A stretch of DNA of 14,422 nucleotides, from NCBI GenBank assembly GCA_051000715.1, contig JBPCOB010000219.1, forward strand, positions 1 through 14,422. Direction: 5' to 3'. Every line of letters starts with the position of its first letter. The stretch's first letter is position 1. A program made the position numbers and the translations under genes. Origin of the DNA: JBPCOB01 sp051000715. GTDB lineage: Bacteria; Actinomycetota; Actinomycetes; JALYNC01. This document shows positions 1-7,879 of this stretch, piece after piece. A model generated the notes under the pieces. It was given only the letters and a program-made list of their open reading frames with translations, was not told the origin of the DNA and did not search any database.

Positions 1-2756
1 GCGGCATAGTCGGCCAGCGGGATGCCCTTGACGACCCGGCTGCCCCAGAAGGGCGGCGTGGGCACCGGGACGTCGGTCGCCACGTCGGAGAGCACCGGCC
101 CGTCGCCCGGCTCCGTCCCGGCCGGCCGCGCGGCGGCCCGCACCCGGTGGCCACGCCGCTCAGGGAGGACGGGGACGTCCGGACCGGTTCGCCCCCGCTT
201 GACGGCGACCAGGGCGTCCATCAGCCGCAGGCCCTCGAAGGCGTCCCGCGCGTAGCGCACCTCGCCCTGGTAGATCTCGGCAAGGTCGCGCTCGACGTAC
301 GCCCGGGTGAGAGCGGCCCCGCCCAGGAGCACCGGGAACCGGGCCGCAACTCCCCTGGAGTTCATCTCCTGGAGATTCTCCTTCATGATCACGGTGCTCT
401 TGACCAGCAGGCCTGACATTCCGACGACGTCGGCATCGTGCTCCGCGGCCGCGTCGAGAATCGCCGACACAGGTTGCTTGATGCCGAGGTTCACGACGGT
501 GTAGCCGTTGTTGCTCAAGATGATGTCGACGAGGTTCTTGCCGATGTCGTGCACGTCGCCCTTGACCGTCGCCAGCACGATCGTGCCCTTGCCGGAGGTG
601 TCGGCCCGCTCCATGTGCGGCTCGAGGTGCGCGACCGCGGCCTTCATCACCTCCGCCGACATCAGGACGAAGGGCAGCTGCATCTCCCCCGAGCCGAACA
701 GCTCGCCGACAACCTTCATCCCGCCGAGCAGGGTGTCGTTGATGATCTCCAGAGGAGGGCGGGTCGTCATGGCCTCGTCGAGATCGGCCTCCAGGCCGTT
801 GCGCTCGCCGTCGATGATTCGGCGCTCCAACCGCTCGGTCAGTGGCAGCGCGGCCAGCGCCGCCGCCCGCGACTGTGCCGTGCTGGTCGACTCCACCCCC
901 TCGAAAAGCTCCAGGAACTTCGTCAGGGGGTCGTAGCCCTCGCGCCGGCGGTCGTAGACCAGGTCGAGCGCGACCTCCCGCTGCTCGTCGGGGATCCGGC
1001 TCATCGGCACGATCTTCGATGCGTGCGCGATCGCGGCGTCGAGCCCGGCCCGAACGCACTCGGCGAGGAAGACCGAGTTCAGCACCACACGGGCGGCCGG
1101 TTTGAGCCCGAAGGAGATGTTCGACAGCCCCAGGATGGTCTGCACATCGGGATGCCGCCGCTTCAGCTCGCGGATCGCGTCGATCGTCGCGATGCCGTCC
1201 TTGCGAGACTCTTCCTGCCCGGTGCCCAGCGTGAAGGTCAAGGTGTCGATGAGGATGTCGCCCTCGCGCATCCCCCATCTCCCGGTGAGCGTGTCGAGAA
1301 GTCGCTCGGCGACCTGGACCTTCCGCTCCGCGGTTCGAGCCTGACCCTCCTCGTCGATGGTCAGCGCGACGGCGGCGGCGCCGTGCTCCCGCACGATGGG
1401 CATGATGCGGGCGAACCGGCTCTCCGGCCCCTCGCCGTCCTCGAAGTTGACCGAGTTGATGACGGCCCGGCCGCCGAGCATCTCCAGGCCGGCTTCGATG
1501 ACGGGCGGCTCGGTGGAGTCCAGCATGATCGGAAGCGTGCTGGCGGTGGCGTAGCGGCTCGCGACCTGCGCCATGTCGGCGACGCCGTCCCGACCGACGT
1601 AGTCGACGCAGACATCGATCATGTGCGCGCCGTCGCGGGTCTGGTCACGGGCGATCTCGACGCATTCCTCCCACCGCTGCGCGAGCATCGCGTCGCGGAA
1701 AGCCCTGGAGCCGTTGGCGTTGGTGCGCTCCCCGACGGACAGGTACGACGCGTCCTGCCGGAACGGCACGCTCTGGTACAGCGAGGCGGCGGCCGGCTCC
1801 GGCCGCGGCCGGCGCGGCACCACCGGGCGGCCGCCGACCCGCTCGATCACCTGCCGCAGATGCTCCGGCGTCGTTCCACAGCAGCCGCCGACGAGCGAGA
1901 GGCCGTAGTCGCGGGTGAAGACGTCGTGCGCGTCGGCCAGCTCCGCCGGGCTGAGGGGGTACGACGCTCCGTCCCGGCCGAGAACCGGCAGGCCGGCGTT
2001 GGGCATGCAGGACAGCCCGACCCGGGCGTTCTTGGCGAGGTAGCGCAGGTGCTCGCTCATCTCGGCCGGCCCGGTGGCGCAGTTCAGCCCGATCAGGTCG
2101 ATCCCCAGCGCCTCCAGCGCGGTCAGCGCCGCCCCGATCTCCGAGCCGAGCAGCATGGTCCCGGTCGTCTCGACGGTGACCTGCGCGAACACCGGCAGCC
2201 GGACGCCGGCCGCCGTCATCGCCCGCCGGGCACCGACGATCGCCGCCTTGCCCTGCAACAGGTCCTGGGTGGTCTCCACGAGGACCGCCTGTGCCCCGCC
2301 GGCAATCAGTCCGGCCACCTCTGTCGAATAGGCGTCGCGCAGATCGGCGTAGCTCGCGTGGCCCAGGGCGGGCAGCCTGGTGCCGGGCCCCACCGAGCCG
2401 ATCACCCAGCGGGGCCGGTCCGGGGTCGAGTAGCCGTCGGCCACCTCGCGGGCCAGCCGGGCACCGGCCTCGGCCAGCTCGTAAATGCGGTGGGCGATGT
2501 CGTACTCGGCCAGGTTGGCGAGGTTGGTCCCGAAGGTGTTCGTCTCCACCACGTCGACCCCCACCGCGAGATAGGCGTCGTGGACACCCCGTACGACGTC
2601 CGGACGGGTCACGTTGAGGATCTCGTTGCAGCCCTCGAGACCGGCGAAGTCGTCGATAGACAGGTCGTGGGCCTGGAGCATGGTCCCCATCGCGCCGTCG
2701 GCGACCACAACCCGTTCGGTCACGGCTTGGAGCAGGGACTGGGGAGTCGCGCTCAT
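1..2756 (-). CDS. metH: Cobalamin-dependent methionine synthase, 5' 918 codons (C-terminus beyond window)
   Basis: Transfers a methyl group from 5-methyltetrahydrofolate through enzyme-bound methylcobalamin to homocysteine, giving methionine; cytoplasmic. The frame is open from the ATG at 2756 to base 1. The homocysteine domain (about residues 1-310) has GAMGTML near residue 21 and zinc-ligand cysteines Cys226 (GLNCATGP) and Cys292-Cys293 (GGCCGTTP). The pterin domain follows (about 335-600, VGERTN, INSVNFEDGE), then the helical cap. The B12 domain (about 710-880) has DVHDIG with axial ligand His736 (codon 549-551), GMSGLLVKS and GGAALT. The AdoMet activation domain has only begun (PPFWGSRVVKG...ADYA) when the window ends. 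The family is usually about 1150-1230 residues, so roughly 250 are missing. It is divergent from the PAC2 gene. No Shine-Dalgarno is visible; a TAGATT hexamer 8 nt upstream suggests a leaderless message. Identity is very secure. Confidence 0.97.
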   Translation of the reverse strand, partial: MSATPQSLLQAVTERVVVADGAMGTMLQAHDLSIDDFAGLEGCNEILNVTRPDVVRGVHDAYLAVGVDVVETNTFGTNLANLAEYDIAHRIYELAEAGARLAREVADGYSTPDRPRWVIGSVGPGTRLPALGHASYADLRDAYSTEVAGLIAGGAQAVLVETTQDLLQGKAAIVGARRAMTAAGVRLPVFAQVTVETTGTMLLGSEIGAALTALEALGIDLIGLNCATGPAEMSEHLRYLAKNARVGLSCMPNAGLPVLGRDGASYPLSPAELADAHDVFTRDYGLSLVGGCCGTTPEHLRQVIERVGGRPVVPRRPRPEPAAASLYQSVPFRQDASYLSVGERTNANGSRAFRDAMLAQRWEECVEIARDQTRDGAHMIDVCVDYVGRDGVADMAQVASRYATASTLPIMLDSTEPPVIEAGLEMLGGRAVINSVNFEDGEGPESRFARIMPIVREHGAAAVALTIDEEGQARTAERKVQVAERLLDTLTGRWGMREGDILIDTLTFTLGTGQEESRKDGIATIDAIRELKRRHPDVQTILGLSNISFGLKPAARVVLNSVFLAECVRAGLDAAIAHASKIVPMSRIPDEQREVALDLVYDRRREGYDPLTKFLELFEGVESTSTAQSRAAALAALPLTERLERRIIDGERNGLEADLDEAMTTRPPLEIINDTLLGGMKVVGELFGSGEMQLPFVLMSAEVMKAAVAHLEPHMERADTSGKGTIVLATVKGDVHDIGKNLVDIILSNNGYTVVNLGIKQPVSAILDAAAEHDADVVGMSGLLVKSTVIMKENLQEMNSRGVAARFPVLLGGAALTRAYVERDLAEIYQGEVRYARDAFEGLRLMDALVAVKRGRTGPDVPVLPERRGHRVRAAARPAGTEPGDGPVLSDVATDVPVPTPPFWGSRVVKGIPLADYA

Positions 2757-2764
2757 GTATCACC

Positions 2765-2770
2765 AATCTA
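2765..2770 (-). promoter_or_regulatory. metH: Candidate -10 element for metH (leaderless)
   Basis: On the minus strand TAGATT fits the actinobacterial TANNNT -10 pattern and ends 8 nt before the metH ATG, placing a transcript start at or next to the A of ATG. No purine-rich ribosome-binding site precedes the ATG, which fits a leaderless mRNA. No convincing -35 is seen. Confidence 0.4.
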
Positions 2771-2867
2771 CCGGCCGTGCGGGCGTCGGCCGGCTTCCGG
2801 CGCGACCGGCGGCGCCAGCTGACCCGAATCGGCAGCGGCGAGGGCCCGCAGTGCTTGCGGGTCGACG

Positions 2868-2873
2868 TACCCT
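2868..2873 (+). promoter_or_regulatory. Candidate -10 element for the PAC2 gene
   Basis: TACCCT fits TANNNT and lies 36 nt upstream of the GTG at 2910, leaving a leader of about 30 nt with a Shine-Dalgarno. No good -35 hexamer sits at the usual spacing; the TTGCGG at 2855-2860 is only 7 nt away. Confidence 0.3.
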
Positions 2874-2909
2874 GGCGGGTCCGGGCGTCGTCGCGACCAG
2901 GAGGACCGA

Positions 2910-3764
2910 GTGATCGAGCTCGAGGGAGTCCCCGAGCTGCGTGATCCGGTGCTGGTGTCGGCATTCGAAGGCTGGAACGACGCTGGCGACGCGGCCTCCG
3001 GCGCGGTGGAGCACCTGGAGAGGGTCTGGAACGGCCGCACCATCGTCGCGATCGACCCGGACGACTATTACGACTTCCAGGTGAACCGGCCGGTGGTGTC
3101 CCTGGCCGACGGGCTCACCCGGCGGATCTCCTGGCCGACCACCCGGCTGGCGATCGCCAGCCCGCCGGGCGCTCACCGCGACGTGGTGCTGCTCCGCGGT
3201 CTGGAGCCGAACATGCGTTGGCGCGGCTTCTGTGAGGAGCTGCTGGGAATCGCCCGGGAGCTGGGCGTGGAGATGGCCCTGACGCTCGGTGCACTGCTGT
3301 CGGACTCTCCGCACACCCGTCCGGTGCCGGTCAGCGGCACGGCATACGACGCCGCGCTGGCAACCCGGCTGGGGCTGGCCCGCTCCCGCTACGAGGGCCC
3401 GACCGGCATCGCCGGGGTGTTCCAGGACGCCTGTACGACGGCGGGGCTGGCGGCGGTGTCGTTCTGGGCCGCCGTGCCGCACTACGTCGCGCAGCCGCCC
3501 TGTCCGAAGGCCACCCTGGCGCTGCTGGGCCGGGTCGAGGACATGCTCGACATCCCCGTCCCCCTCGGCGACCTGCCGGAGCAGGCGCGGGCCTGGGAGC
3601 GCGGCGTGGACGAGCTCGCCCGAGAGGACACCGAGGTGGCCGAGTACGTGCGCCAGCTCGAGGAGCGGGAAGCAGAGACGGACCTGCCCGAGGCAAGTGG
3701 TGAGGCGATAGCCAAGGAGTTCGAGCGCTACCTGCGTCGGCGCGGTGACCCCGGGATGAGCTAG
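2910..3764 (+). CDS. PAC2 (proteasome assembly chaperone 2) family protein
   Basis: 284-residue cytoplasmic protein of the PAC2 family, whose eukaryotic members chaperone proteasome assembly; the bacterial role is not settled. Visible family features are the N-terminal VLVSAFEGWNDAGDAAS (about residues 14-30), the DYYDFQVNRP segment (about 52-61), LLRGLEPNMRW, the LGALLSDSPHTRPVPVSG stretch (about 128-145), and the C-terminal YEGPTGIAGV...VSFWAAVPHYV region. The tail from about residue 215 is helical and charged (LEEREAETDLPEASGEAIAKEFERYLRRR), as in actinobacterial members. GTG is chosen as start because AGGAGG at 2899-2904 lies 5 nt upstream, the clearest ribosome-binding site in the window. 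It is divergent from metH and convergent with mshC (24 nt between stops). As I recall, Mycobacterium also has a PAC2 gene beside metH. No proteasome gene is in the window. Confidence 0.9.
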   Translation: MIELEGVPELRDPVLVSAFEGWNDAGDAASGAVEHLERVWNGRTIVAIDPDDYYDFQVNRPVVSLADGLTRRISWPTTRLAIASPPGAHRDVVLLRGLEPNMRWRGFCEELLGIARELGVEMALTLGALLSDSPHTRPVPVSGTAYDAALATRLGLARSRYEGPTGIAGVFQDACTTAGLAAVSFWAAVPHYVAQPPCPKATLALLGRVEDMLDIPVPLGDLPEQARAWERGVDELAREDTEVAEYVRQLEEREAETDLPEASGEAIAKEFERYLRRRGDPGMS

Positions 3765-3788
3765 CTCGAGCGCCCCGCCGACGCCGAG

Positions 3789-5003
3789 TCAGAGGCGGAC
3801 GCCGAGCAGAGCGTCGACCAGGTCGAGCACCAATCGAGGCGCGCTCGGGTCTTTCCCGTCCTGTTCCGCCCACCGGTCTACGGCGGCCAGGGCGCCCGGC
3901 GTATCCAGGTCGTCAGCCAGCCGCCGGCGTACCTCCGCCAACAGCTCCGGCCCGGGCGGGCCGGCCGGACGCGTGCTCGCCGCCCGCCAGCTCGTCAAGC
4001 GGGCGCTCGCGGCATCGAGCTGGCCGGTGGTCCAGTCCCAGTCGTCCGGGTAGTGGTGCGCCAGCAGTGTCAGCCGCAGCGCGGCCGGCCGGGCGCCATC
4101 GGCCAGCAGCCGGGAGACGAAGATCAGGTTGCCGCGCGACTTCGACATCTTCTCGCCGTCCAGCTTGACCATGCCGGCGTGCAGGAACGCCCGTGCGAAC
4201 GGCTCGATCCCGGTGGCCACCGCGGCTTGGGCGGCTCCCATCTCGTGATGCGGGAACGCCAGGTCGCGACCCCCGCCGACGACATCGACGGGCGAGCCGA
4301 GCCGGCGCAGCGCGATGGCGGCACACTCGACGTGCCACCCCGGCCGGCCGGCTCCGAACGGGGACTCCCAGGCCGGCTCGCCGGGCCGCGCAGCCTGCCA
4401 GAGCAGGCTGTCCAGAGGGTCCTTCTTCCCCGGCCGTTGCGGGTCGCCGCCCCGCTCGGCGGACAGCGCGAGCATCGTGCCAGGGTCGAGGCGGGCCACC
4501 GAACCGAAAGCCGCAGCGGCGGCCACCGAGAAGTAGATGTCCCCGTCCAGCTCGTACGCCGCGCCCCGATCGCGCAGCTCCGCCACCAGCTCGGTGATCT
4601 CCCCGATCACCTCGGTGGCGCCGACGTACCAGCGAGGCGGGAGAACGCGCAGCGCGACCATGTCCCGGTCGAACCGGGCCGTCTCCCGGGCGGCGAGCTG
4701 CCTCCAGTCCTCCCCGTCGCGAGCCGCCCGCTCCAGCAGGGGGTCGTCGACATCGGTGACGTTCTGGCAGTGCTCGACCTGTCGGCCGGCGTCCCGCCAG
4801 GTGCGGTTCAGCGTGTCGAAGGCGACGTAGGTGGCCGCGTGGCCCAGGTGGGTGGCGTCGTACGGCGTGATGCCGCAGACGTACATCGTCGCCCGCGGCC
4901 CGGTGGCAGCCGGCCGGAGCCGGCCGGTGGCGCTGTCCCGGATCCGCAGCGGTGTGGCCTCGCCCGGCAGCCGCGGCAGCTCCGGCGCGGGCCACGGCTG
5001 CAT
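3789..5003 (-). CDS. mshC: Mycothiol synthesis cysteine ligase MshC
   Basis: ATP-dependent L-cysteine:1D-myo-inositol 2-amino-2-deoxy-alpha-D-glucopyranoside ligase. It activates cysteine as the adenylate and joins it to GlcN-Ins, the third step of mycothiol synthesis, in the cytoplasm. At 404 residues it matches MshC (about 410). It has a class I synthetase fold: THLGHA at 51-56 (HIGH equivalent), KMSKS at 285-289, and probable zinc ligands Cys43, Cys227 and His252 (PHHEM). It lacks the longer C-terminal part of cysteinyl-tRNA synthetase CysS. The N-terminal MQPWPAPELPRLPG is characteristic of MshC, which supports the ATG at 5003 over longer in-frame readings into the upstream gene. It is the last gene of the minus-strand run, 20 nt after the SCO1662-family gene. 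No Shine-Dalgarno is evident, and TACGCT 7 nt before the ATG suggests an additional leaderless promoter. CysS is the only real alternative and is unlikely. Confidence 0.96.
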   Translation of the reverse strand: MQPWPAPELPRLPGEATPLRIRDSATGRLRPAATGPRATMYVCGITPYDATHLGHAATYVAFDTLNRTWRDAGRQVEHCQNVTDVDDPLLERAARDGEDWRQLAARETARFDRDMVALRVLPPRWYVGATEVIGEITELVAELRDRGAAYELDGDIYFSVAAAAAFGSVARLDPGTMLALSAERGGDPQRPGKKDPLDSLLWQAARPGEPAWESPFGAGRPGWHVECAAIALRRLGSPVDVVGGGRDLAFPHHEMGAAQAAVATGIEPFARAFLHAGMVKLDGEKMSKSRGNLIFVSRLLADGARPAALRLTLLAHHYPDDWDWTTGQLDAASARLTSWRAASTRPAGPPGPELLAEVRRRLADDLDTPGALAAVDRWAEQDGKDPSAPRLVLDLVDALLGVRL

Positions 5004-5010
5004 GCGGGCC

Positions 5011-5016
5011 AGCGTA
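5011..5016 (-). promoter_or_regulatory. mshC: Candidate internal -10 element before mshC
   Basis: Minus-strand TACGCT lies in the 20-nt gap between the SCO1662-family stop and the mshC ATG and ends 7 nt before the ATG. That spacing would start transcription at the start codon, so mshC could be expressed separately from its operon. I found no SigR-type GGAAT element close by. Confidence 0.35.
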
Positions 5017-5023
5017 GCCGCGA

Positions 5024-5758
5024 TCAGAACGGCGGCCAGGGGATGGCCGGCCAGTCCTCGCTCGGTTGAGGATGACAACCGGTGGCGAGCAGACGGTCGA
5101 CCCGGCGCATGGTGGCCCGAAGCTCCGCGGGTGCGAGCAGGTCGGCCAGCTCCTCGCCGAGCAGGCCGGCCAGCTCCTGCCGCAGCGAACGCAGTACGCC
5201 GAGCGCCTCGTCGGTCAACGGCTTGCCACGCCAGCGCCAGAGCAGGGTGCGCAGCTTGTCCTCCGCGGAGAAGCAGACACCGTGGTCCACGCCGTAGACA
5301 TGCCCGTCCCCGATCGCGAGCAGGTGGCCACCTTTGCGATCGGCGTTGTTGACCACCGCGTCGTACACCGCCATCCGCCGCAGCGCCGGGAGATCGGAGC
5401 GGGCGAGGACGGACGGGTCCACGGAGTCGTCCACATCGATCCAGACCTGGACCATGCCGGGTCCGAACGGACCGTCGCGCAGCACGGTCGGCGGCACCAC
5501 CTCCCAGCCGCTCGCCGCGCTGACCAGGTATGCCGCGACCTCGCGGTAGGCCAGCGTGCCGTCCGGGAAGTCCCACAACGGCCGCTCGCCGGCGATCGGC
5601 TTGTACACGCAGTCGGTGGTGAGCCCGTCCGCCGTCACCGAGCAGTAGAGCGTCACGTTCGAGGCGTCGACCAACCGGCCCTCGACCGTGAGCTCCCCGT
5701 CGCGCAGCAGCGCCAGCGTCGCCGGGAGGTCCAGCGCCGTGACGGGCGGCTCGTCCAT
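5024..5758 (-). CDS. SCO1662-family protein (PI3/PI4-kinase-like fold, TIGR03843 type)
   Basis: 244-residue protein of the actinobacterial SCO1662 family; biochemical function unknown. The family description, as I recall, notes weak resemblance to phosphatidylinositol 3/4-kinases. The sequence fits an ATP-grasping kinase-like core: Lys53 in CVYKPIAGERP, Glu73 in AYREVAAYLV, a catalytic-loop-like YDAVVNNADRKGGHLL (Asp133, Asn138, Asp140) and a metal-binding-like YGVDHGVCF (Asp158). The C-terminal half is helical (about residues 165-225). No signal peptide or membrane segment is seen, so it is cytoplasmic. The ATG at 5758 is preceded by GGTGAGG about 5 nt away. It sits 21 nt after the DUF3090 gene and 20 nt before mshC, suggesting a role tied to mycothiol or redox metabolism; that is inference from position only. 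Family assignment is secure; kinase activity is not shown. Confidence 0.88.
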   Translation of the reverse strand: MDEPPVTALDLPATLALLRDGELTVEGRLVDASNVTLYCSVTADGLTTDCVYKPIAGERPLWDFPDGTLAYREVAAYLVSAASGWEVVPPTVLRDGPFGPGMVQVWIDVDDSVDPSVLARSDLPALRRMAVYDAVVNNADRKGGHLLAIGDGHVYGVDHGVCFSAEDKLRTLLWRWRGKPLTDEALGVLRSLRQELAGLLGEELADLLAPAELRATMRRVDRLLATGCHPQPSEDWPAIPWPPF

Positions 5759-5779
5759 CGACGCCTCACCGGACCCGTG

Positions 5780-6337
5780 TCAGCGTCGGTGCCCGTTCTG
5801 GCGCGGGCAGATGTGCCCTTCGGCGTCCAGCGGCTGGCCGCACAGCGGGCACGGCGGCCGCCCGGCGGCGACGACCCGGGCCGCCCGACGGGCGAAGGCC
5901 CGGGCGGCGGGCGGGCGCAGGCGCACCCGTAGCACGTCGCTGGCGTTCTCGTCGTCGTCATCCGGTGGCTCCGCGGACTCGGCCTCGTCCGGCCGGACCG
6001 CATGCGCCTCGATCACCACCCGGCCGTCGTTCCCGTCCCAGCCGAGCGCCATCGTGCCGACTCGGAACTCCTCGAACAGCGGCGTCTCCAGCGGCTCCAC
6101 GTCTTCGAGGTCGGCTGGTGCGGACGCCTCGGCCGTTGCACCGCCGCGCCGGCGTACCTCCTCGAGGAGCGAGTCCAGCCGCTCCGCCAGCACCGCCACC
6201 TGCACCTTCTCCAGGGCGACGCTGACCAGCCGGTCCTCCCCGCGCGCCTGCAGGAAGAACGTCCGCTCCCCCGGCTGGCCGACGGTGCCGGCGACGAAGC
6301 GTTCCGGGGGGTCGAACAGATAGATCTGGCGCGGCAC
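5780..6337 (-). CDS. DUF3090 family protein with C-terminal zinc-binding-like motif
   Basis: 185-residue actinobacterial DUF3090 protein; function unknown. The family-typical start is visible (RQIYLFDPPERFVAGTVG, then GERTFFLQARG and SVALEKVQVAVLAERLDSLL). The middle carries an EFRVGTMALGWD segment and an acidic low-complexity stretch (PPDDDDENASD). The C-terminus reads PCPLCGQPL...HICPRQNGH, with three cysteines and two histidines spaced like a small zinc site. I chose the GTG at 6337 because the family begins almost at RQ, and GGGAGG lies 4 nt upstream. An in-frame ATG at 6355 would add MPTGGR and has no clear ribosome-binding site. It lies 31 nt after the histidine phosphatase stop and 21 nt before the SCO1662-family gene, so it is probably cotranscribed with both. 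Confidence 0.88.
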   Translation of the reverse strand: MPRQIYLFDPPERFVAGTVGQPGERTFFLQARGEDRLVSVALEKVQVAVLAERLDSLLEEVRRRGGATAEASAPADLEDVEPLETPLFEEFRVGTMALGWDGNDGRVVIEAHAVRPDEAESAEPPDDDDENASDVLRVRLRPPAARAFARRAARVVAAGRPPCPLCGQPLDAEGHICPRQNGHRR

Positions 6338-6368
6338 TCGGCCTCCCGTCGGCATGAACGAGACGAGC

Positions 6369-7067
6369 CTATGACGAGCCGCCCGCACCGCCGCCCACGG
6401 CCGCGTCGGAGGACGCCTTGGCACGGCGACCGCGTCGTTTCGGCGGCAGCAGGTCGGCCACCCCGCCGCCGGTGTCGTTGAGCCGGACGAGGAACGGGCG
6501 CAGCTCGGTGTAGCGGATCACCGTGAGCGAGCCCGGGTCGACGGTGATCCGCTGGAAAAGGTCGAGGTGCAGGCCGAGCGCGTCCGCCACCACGGCCTTG
6601 ATCACGTCGCCGTGGCTGCAGGCGACGTACGTCGCCGCCGGGCCTAGCCGGTCGTTCCAGTCGCGGACCGCGGTCACCGCCCGGGCCGAGGTGTCCCGAA
6701 GTGGCTCGCCCTCGGGACCCGGAAAGGTCACCGCGCTGGGATGGACCTGCACCGCCCGCCACAGCGCGTCCCTGGCCAGCTTCCTGATCTCCTGGCCGGT
6801 CCAGTCGCCGTACCGGCACTCTCCCAGCCGCTCGTCGGTGCTGACGCTCGGGCCGTCCCGGTCGGCGACCAGGGCCGCAGCGGTCTGCCGGCAACGCTCG
6901 AGGGGGCTGGTGACGACCGCCGCCAACGGCACCGAAGCCAGCCGGGCCGCCAGCGCCGCCGCCTGCTCACGGCCGCGCTCGTCCAGCGCGACCCCGGGCG
7001 TCCAGCCGGTGAGCACCGGCCCGGTGGCGGCGGTGAGCCCGTGCCGGACCAGCAGCAGGGTGGTCAC
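6369..7067 (-). CDS. Histidine phosphatase (phosphoglycerate mutase-like, MSMEG_4193 type)
   Basis: 232-residue member of the histidine phosphatase superfamily, probably hydrolysing a phosphate ester through a phosphohistidine intermediate; substrate unknown. Catalytic features are the N-terminal VRHG (Arg8, His9), Arg58 in SPLERCRQTA, acid Glu83 in ERLGECRYGDWTGQ, and the second His152 in ACSHGDVIK. The last 25 or so residues (PPKRRGRRAK, then Gly/Ala/Ser) look disordered. It starts at GTG 7067, whose bases overlap the uppP stop in a 4-nt GTGA overlap. There is no separate Shine-Dalgarno, so translation is probably coupled to uppP. It is likely the same family as the conserved 'phosphomutase' found beside mshC in other actinobacteria. 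A cofactor-dependent mutase role is less likely than phosphatase because sequence and length fit the small MSMEG_4193-type branch. Confidence 0.9.
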   Translation of the reverse strand: MTTLLLVRHGLTAATGPVLTGWTPGVALDERGREQAAALAARLASVPLAAVVTSPLERCRQTAAALVADRDGPSVSTDERLGECRYGDWTGQEIRKLARDALWRAVQVHPSAVTFPGPEGEPLRDTSARAVTAVRDWNDRLGPAATYVACSHGDVIKAVVADALGLHLDLFQRITVDPGSLTVIRYTELRPFLVRLNDTGGGVADLLPPKRRGRRAKASSDAAVGGGAGGSS

Positions 7068-7879
7068 GAGATGACGTTGGTGGCGACCAGCGCCAGGACG
7101 AGTACGCCGAGCGCGATGCGGTAGCCGACGAAGACCAGCGTCGAGTGGTTGACCAGGAAGCGCAGCAGCAATGCGATCGAGGCGTAGCCGACGACGAACG
7201 CGAGCACGGTCGCCACCGCCGTGGAGACCGCGCCCGGCCCGCTGCCGTCCCCGATGTTGCGCAGCTCGAACAGGCCGGAGAGCACGACGGCCGGGATCGA
7301 GAGCAGGAAGGAGTAGCGGGCGGCGTCCGCCCTCCGTAGGCCCAGGAACAGACCGGCGCTGATGGTCGAGCCCGACCGCGACACGCCAGGGATCAGCGCC
7401 ACGGCCTGGGCCGCGCCGATCACGACGCCGTCCCGCAGGTTCAGGCTCTGCACCCCCCGTTCCCGCCGGCCAGCGCGCTCGGCGTACGCCAGCACGAGGG
7501 CGAGCACGATCAGCGCGCCGGCGATCAGGGTGAGGTTGCGGGCGCCGGTCTCGATCTGGTCCTTGAACAGGAACCCGAAGATCCCGATCGGGATCGTCCC
7601 CAGCCCGATGTACCAGCCCAGCCGGGCGTCCAGCTCACCACGCAGGGACGGGTCGCGCAGGCTGCGCAGCCACGTCCACACGATCCGGGCAATGTCGCGA
7701 CGGAAGTAGATGAGTACGGCGGTCATGGTGCCCAGCTGGGTGACGGCGGTGAAGGCTGCCCCCGGGTCGTCCCAGCCGAACAGCGCGGGCACGATCCGCA
7801 GGTGAGCGGTGCTCGAGATCGGGAGAAACTCGGTCAGGCCCTGCACCACACCCAGCACCACGCTCTGCAGGGGGTTCAC
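7064..7879 (-). CDS. uppP: Undecaprenyl-diphosphate phosphatase UppP (BacA)
   Basis: Integral membrane enzyme that dephosphorylates undecaprenyl diphosphate to the monophosphate, recycling the lipid carrier for peptidoglycan and other wall polymers; overexpression of the family is known to give bacitracin resistance. At 271 residues it is of family length (about 265-280). Both signature regions are intact: QGLTEFLPISSTAHL (Gln13, Glu17, His26) and PGVSRSGSTIS (164-174, Arg168). Hydrophobic helices cover most of the chain, including 117-133, 190-203, 218-240 and 249-268. It starts at GTG 7879 (VNPLQSVVLGVVQG), which shares one base with the LLM gene's TAG stop, and a GGAG about 9 nt upstream may serve as ribosome-binding site. 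Its stop overlaps the following histidine phosphatase start by 4 nt. Placement in an operon with mshC looks like conserved housekeeping linkage. Confidence 0.96.
   Translation of the reverse strand: MNPLQSVVLGVVQGLTEFLPISSTAHLRIVPALFGWDDPGAAFTAVTQLGTMTAVLIYFRRDIARIVWTWLRSLRDPSLRGELDARLGWYIGLGTIPIGIFGFLFKDQIETGARNLTLIAGALIVLALVLAYAERAGRRERGVQSLNLRDGVVIGAAQAVALIPGVSRSGSTISAGLFLGLRRADAARYSFLLSIPAVVLSGLFELRNIGDGSGPGAVSTAVATVLAFVVGYASIALLLRFLVNHSTLVFVGYRIALGVLVLALVATNVIS

Noticed and set aside
160..1278. Minus-strand frame of 372 codons (and a similar one at 1645-2964)
   Set aside because: Both are alternate frames inside metH with Arg/Gly-rich translation and no recognisable domain.
438..2822. 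Long open frame of 794 codons on the + strand
   Set aside because: It is antisense to metH, whose own frame is open with all family motifs; the + strand translation is rich in Arg, His, Pro and Gly and shows no family features. It results from the high GC content.
2757..2909. Cobalamin or SAM riboswitch upstream of metH
   Set aside because: The gap is only 153 nt, is shared with a divergent gene, has a -10-like element right at the ATG, and I found no B12-box-like or SAM-riboswitch-like conserved sequence.
6338..6355. ATG start at 6355 for the DUF3090 gene
   Set aside because: It has no ribosome-binding site and adds residues not typical of the family; GTG 6337 has GGGAGG just upstream. It cannot be fully excluded.
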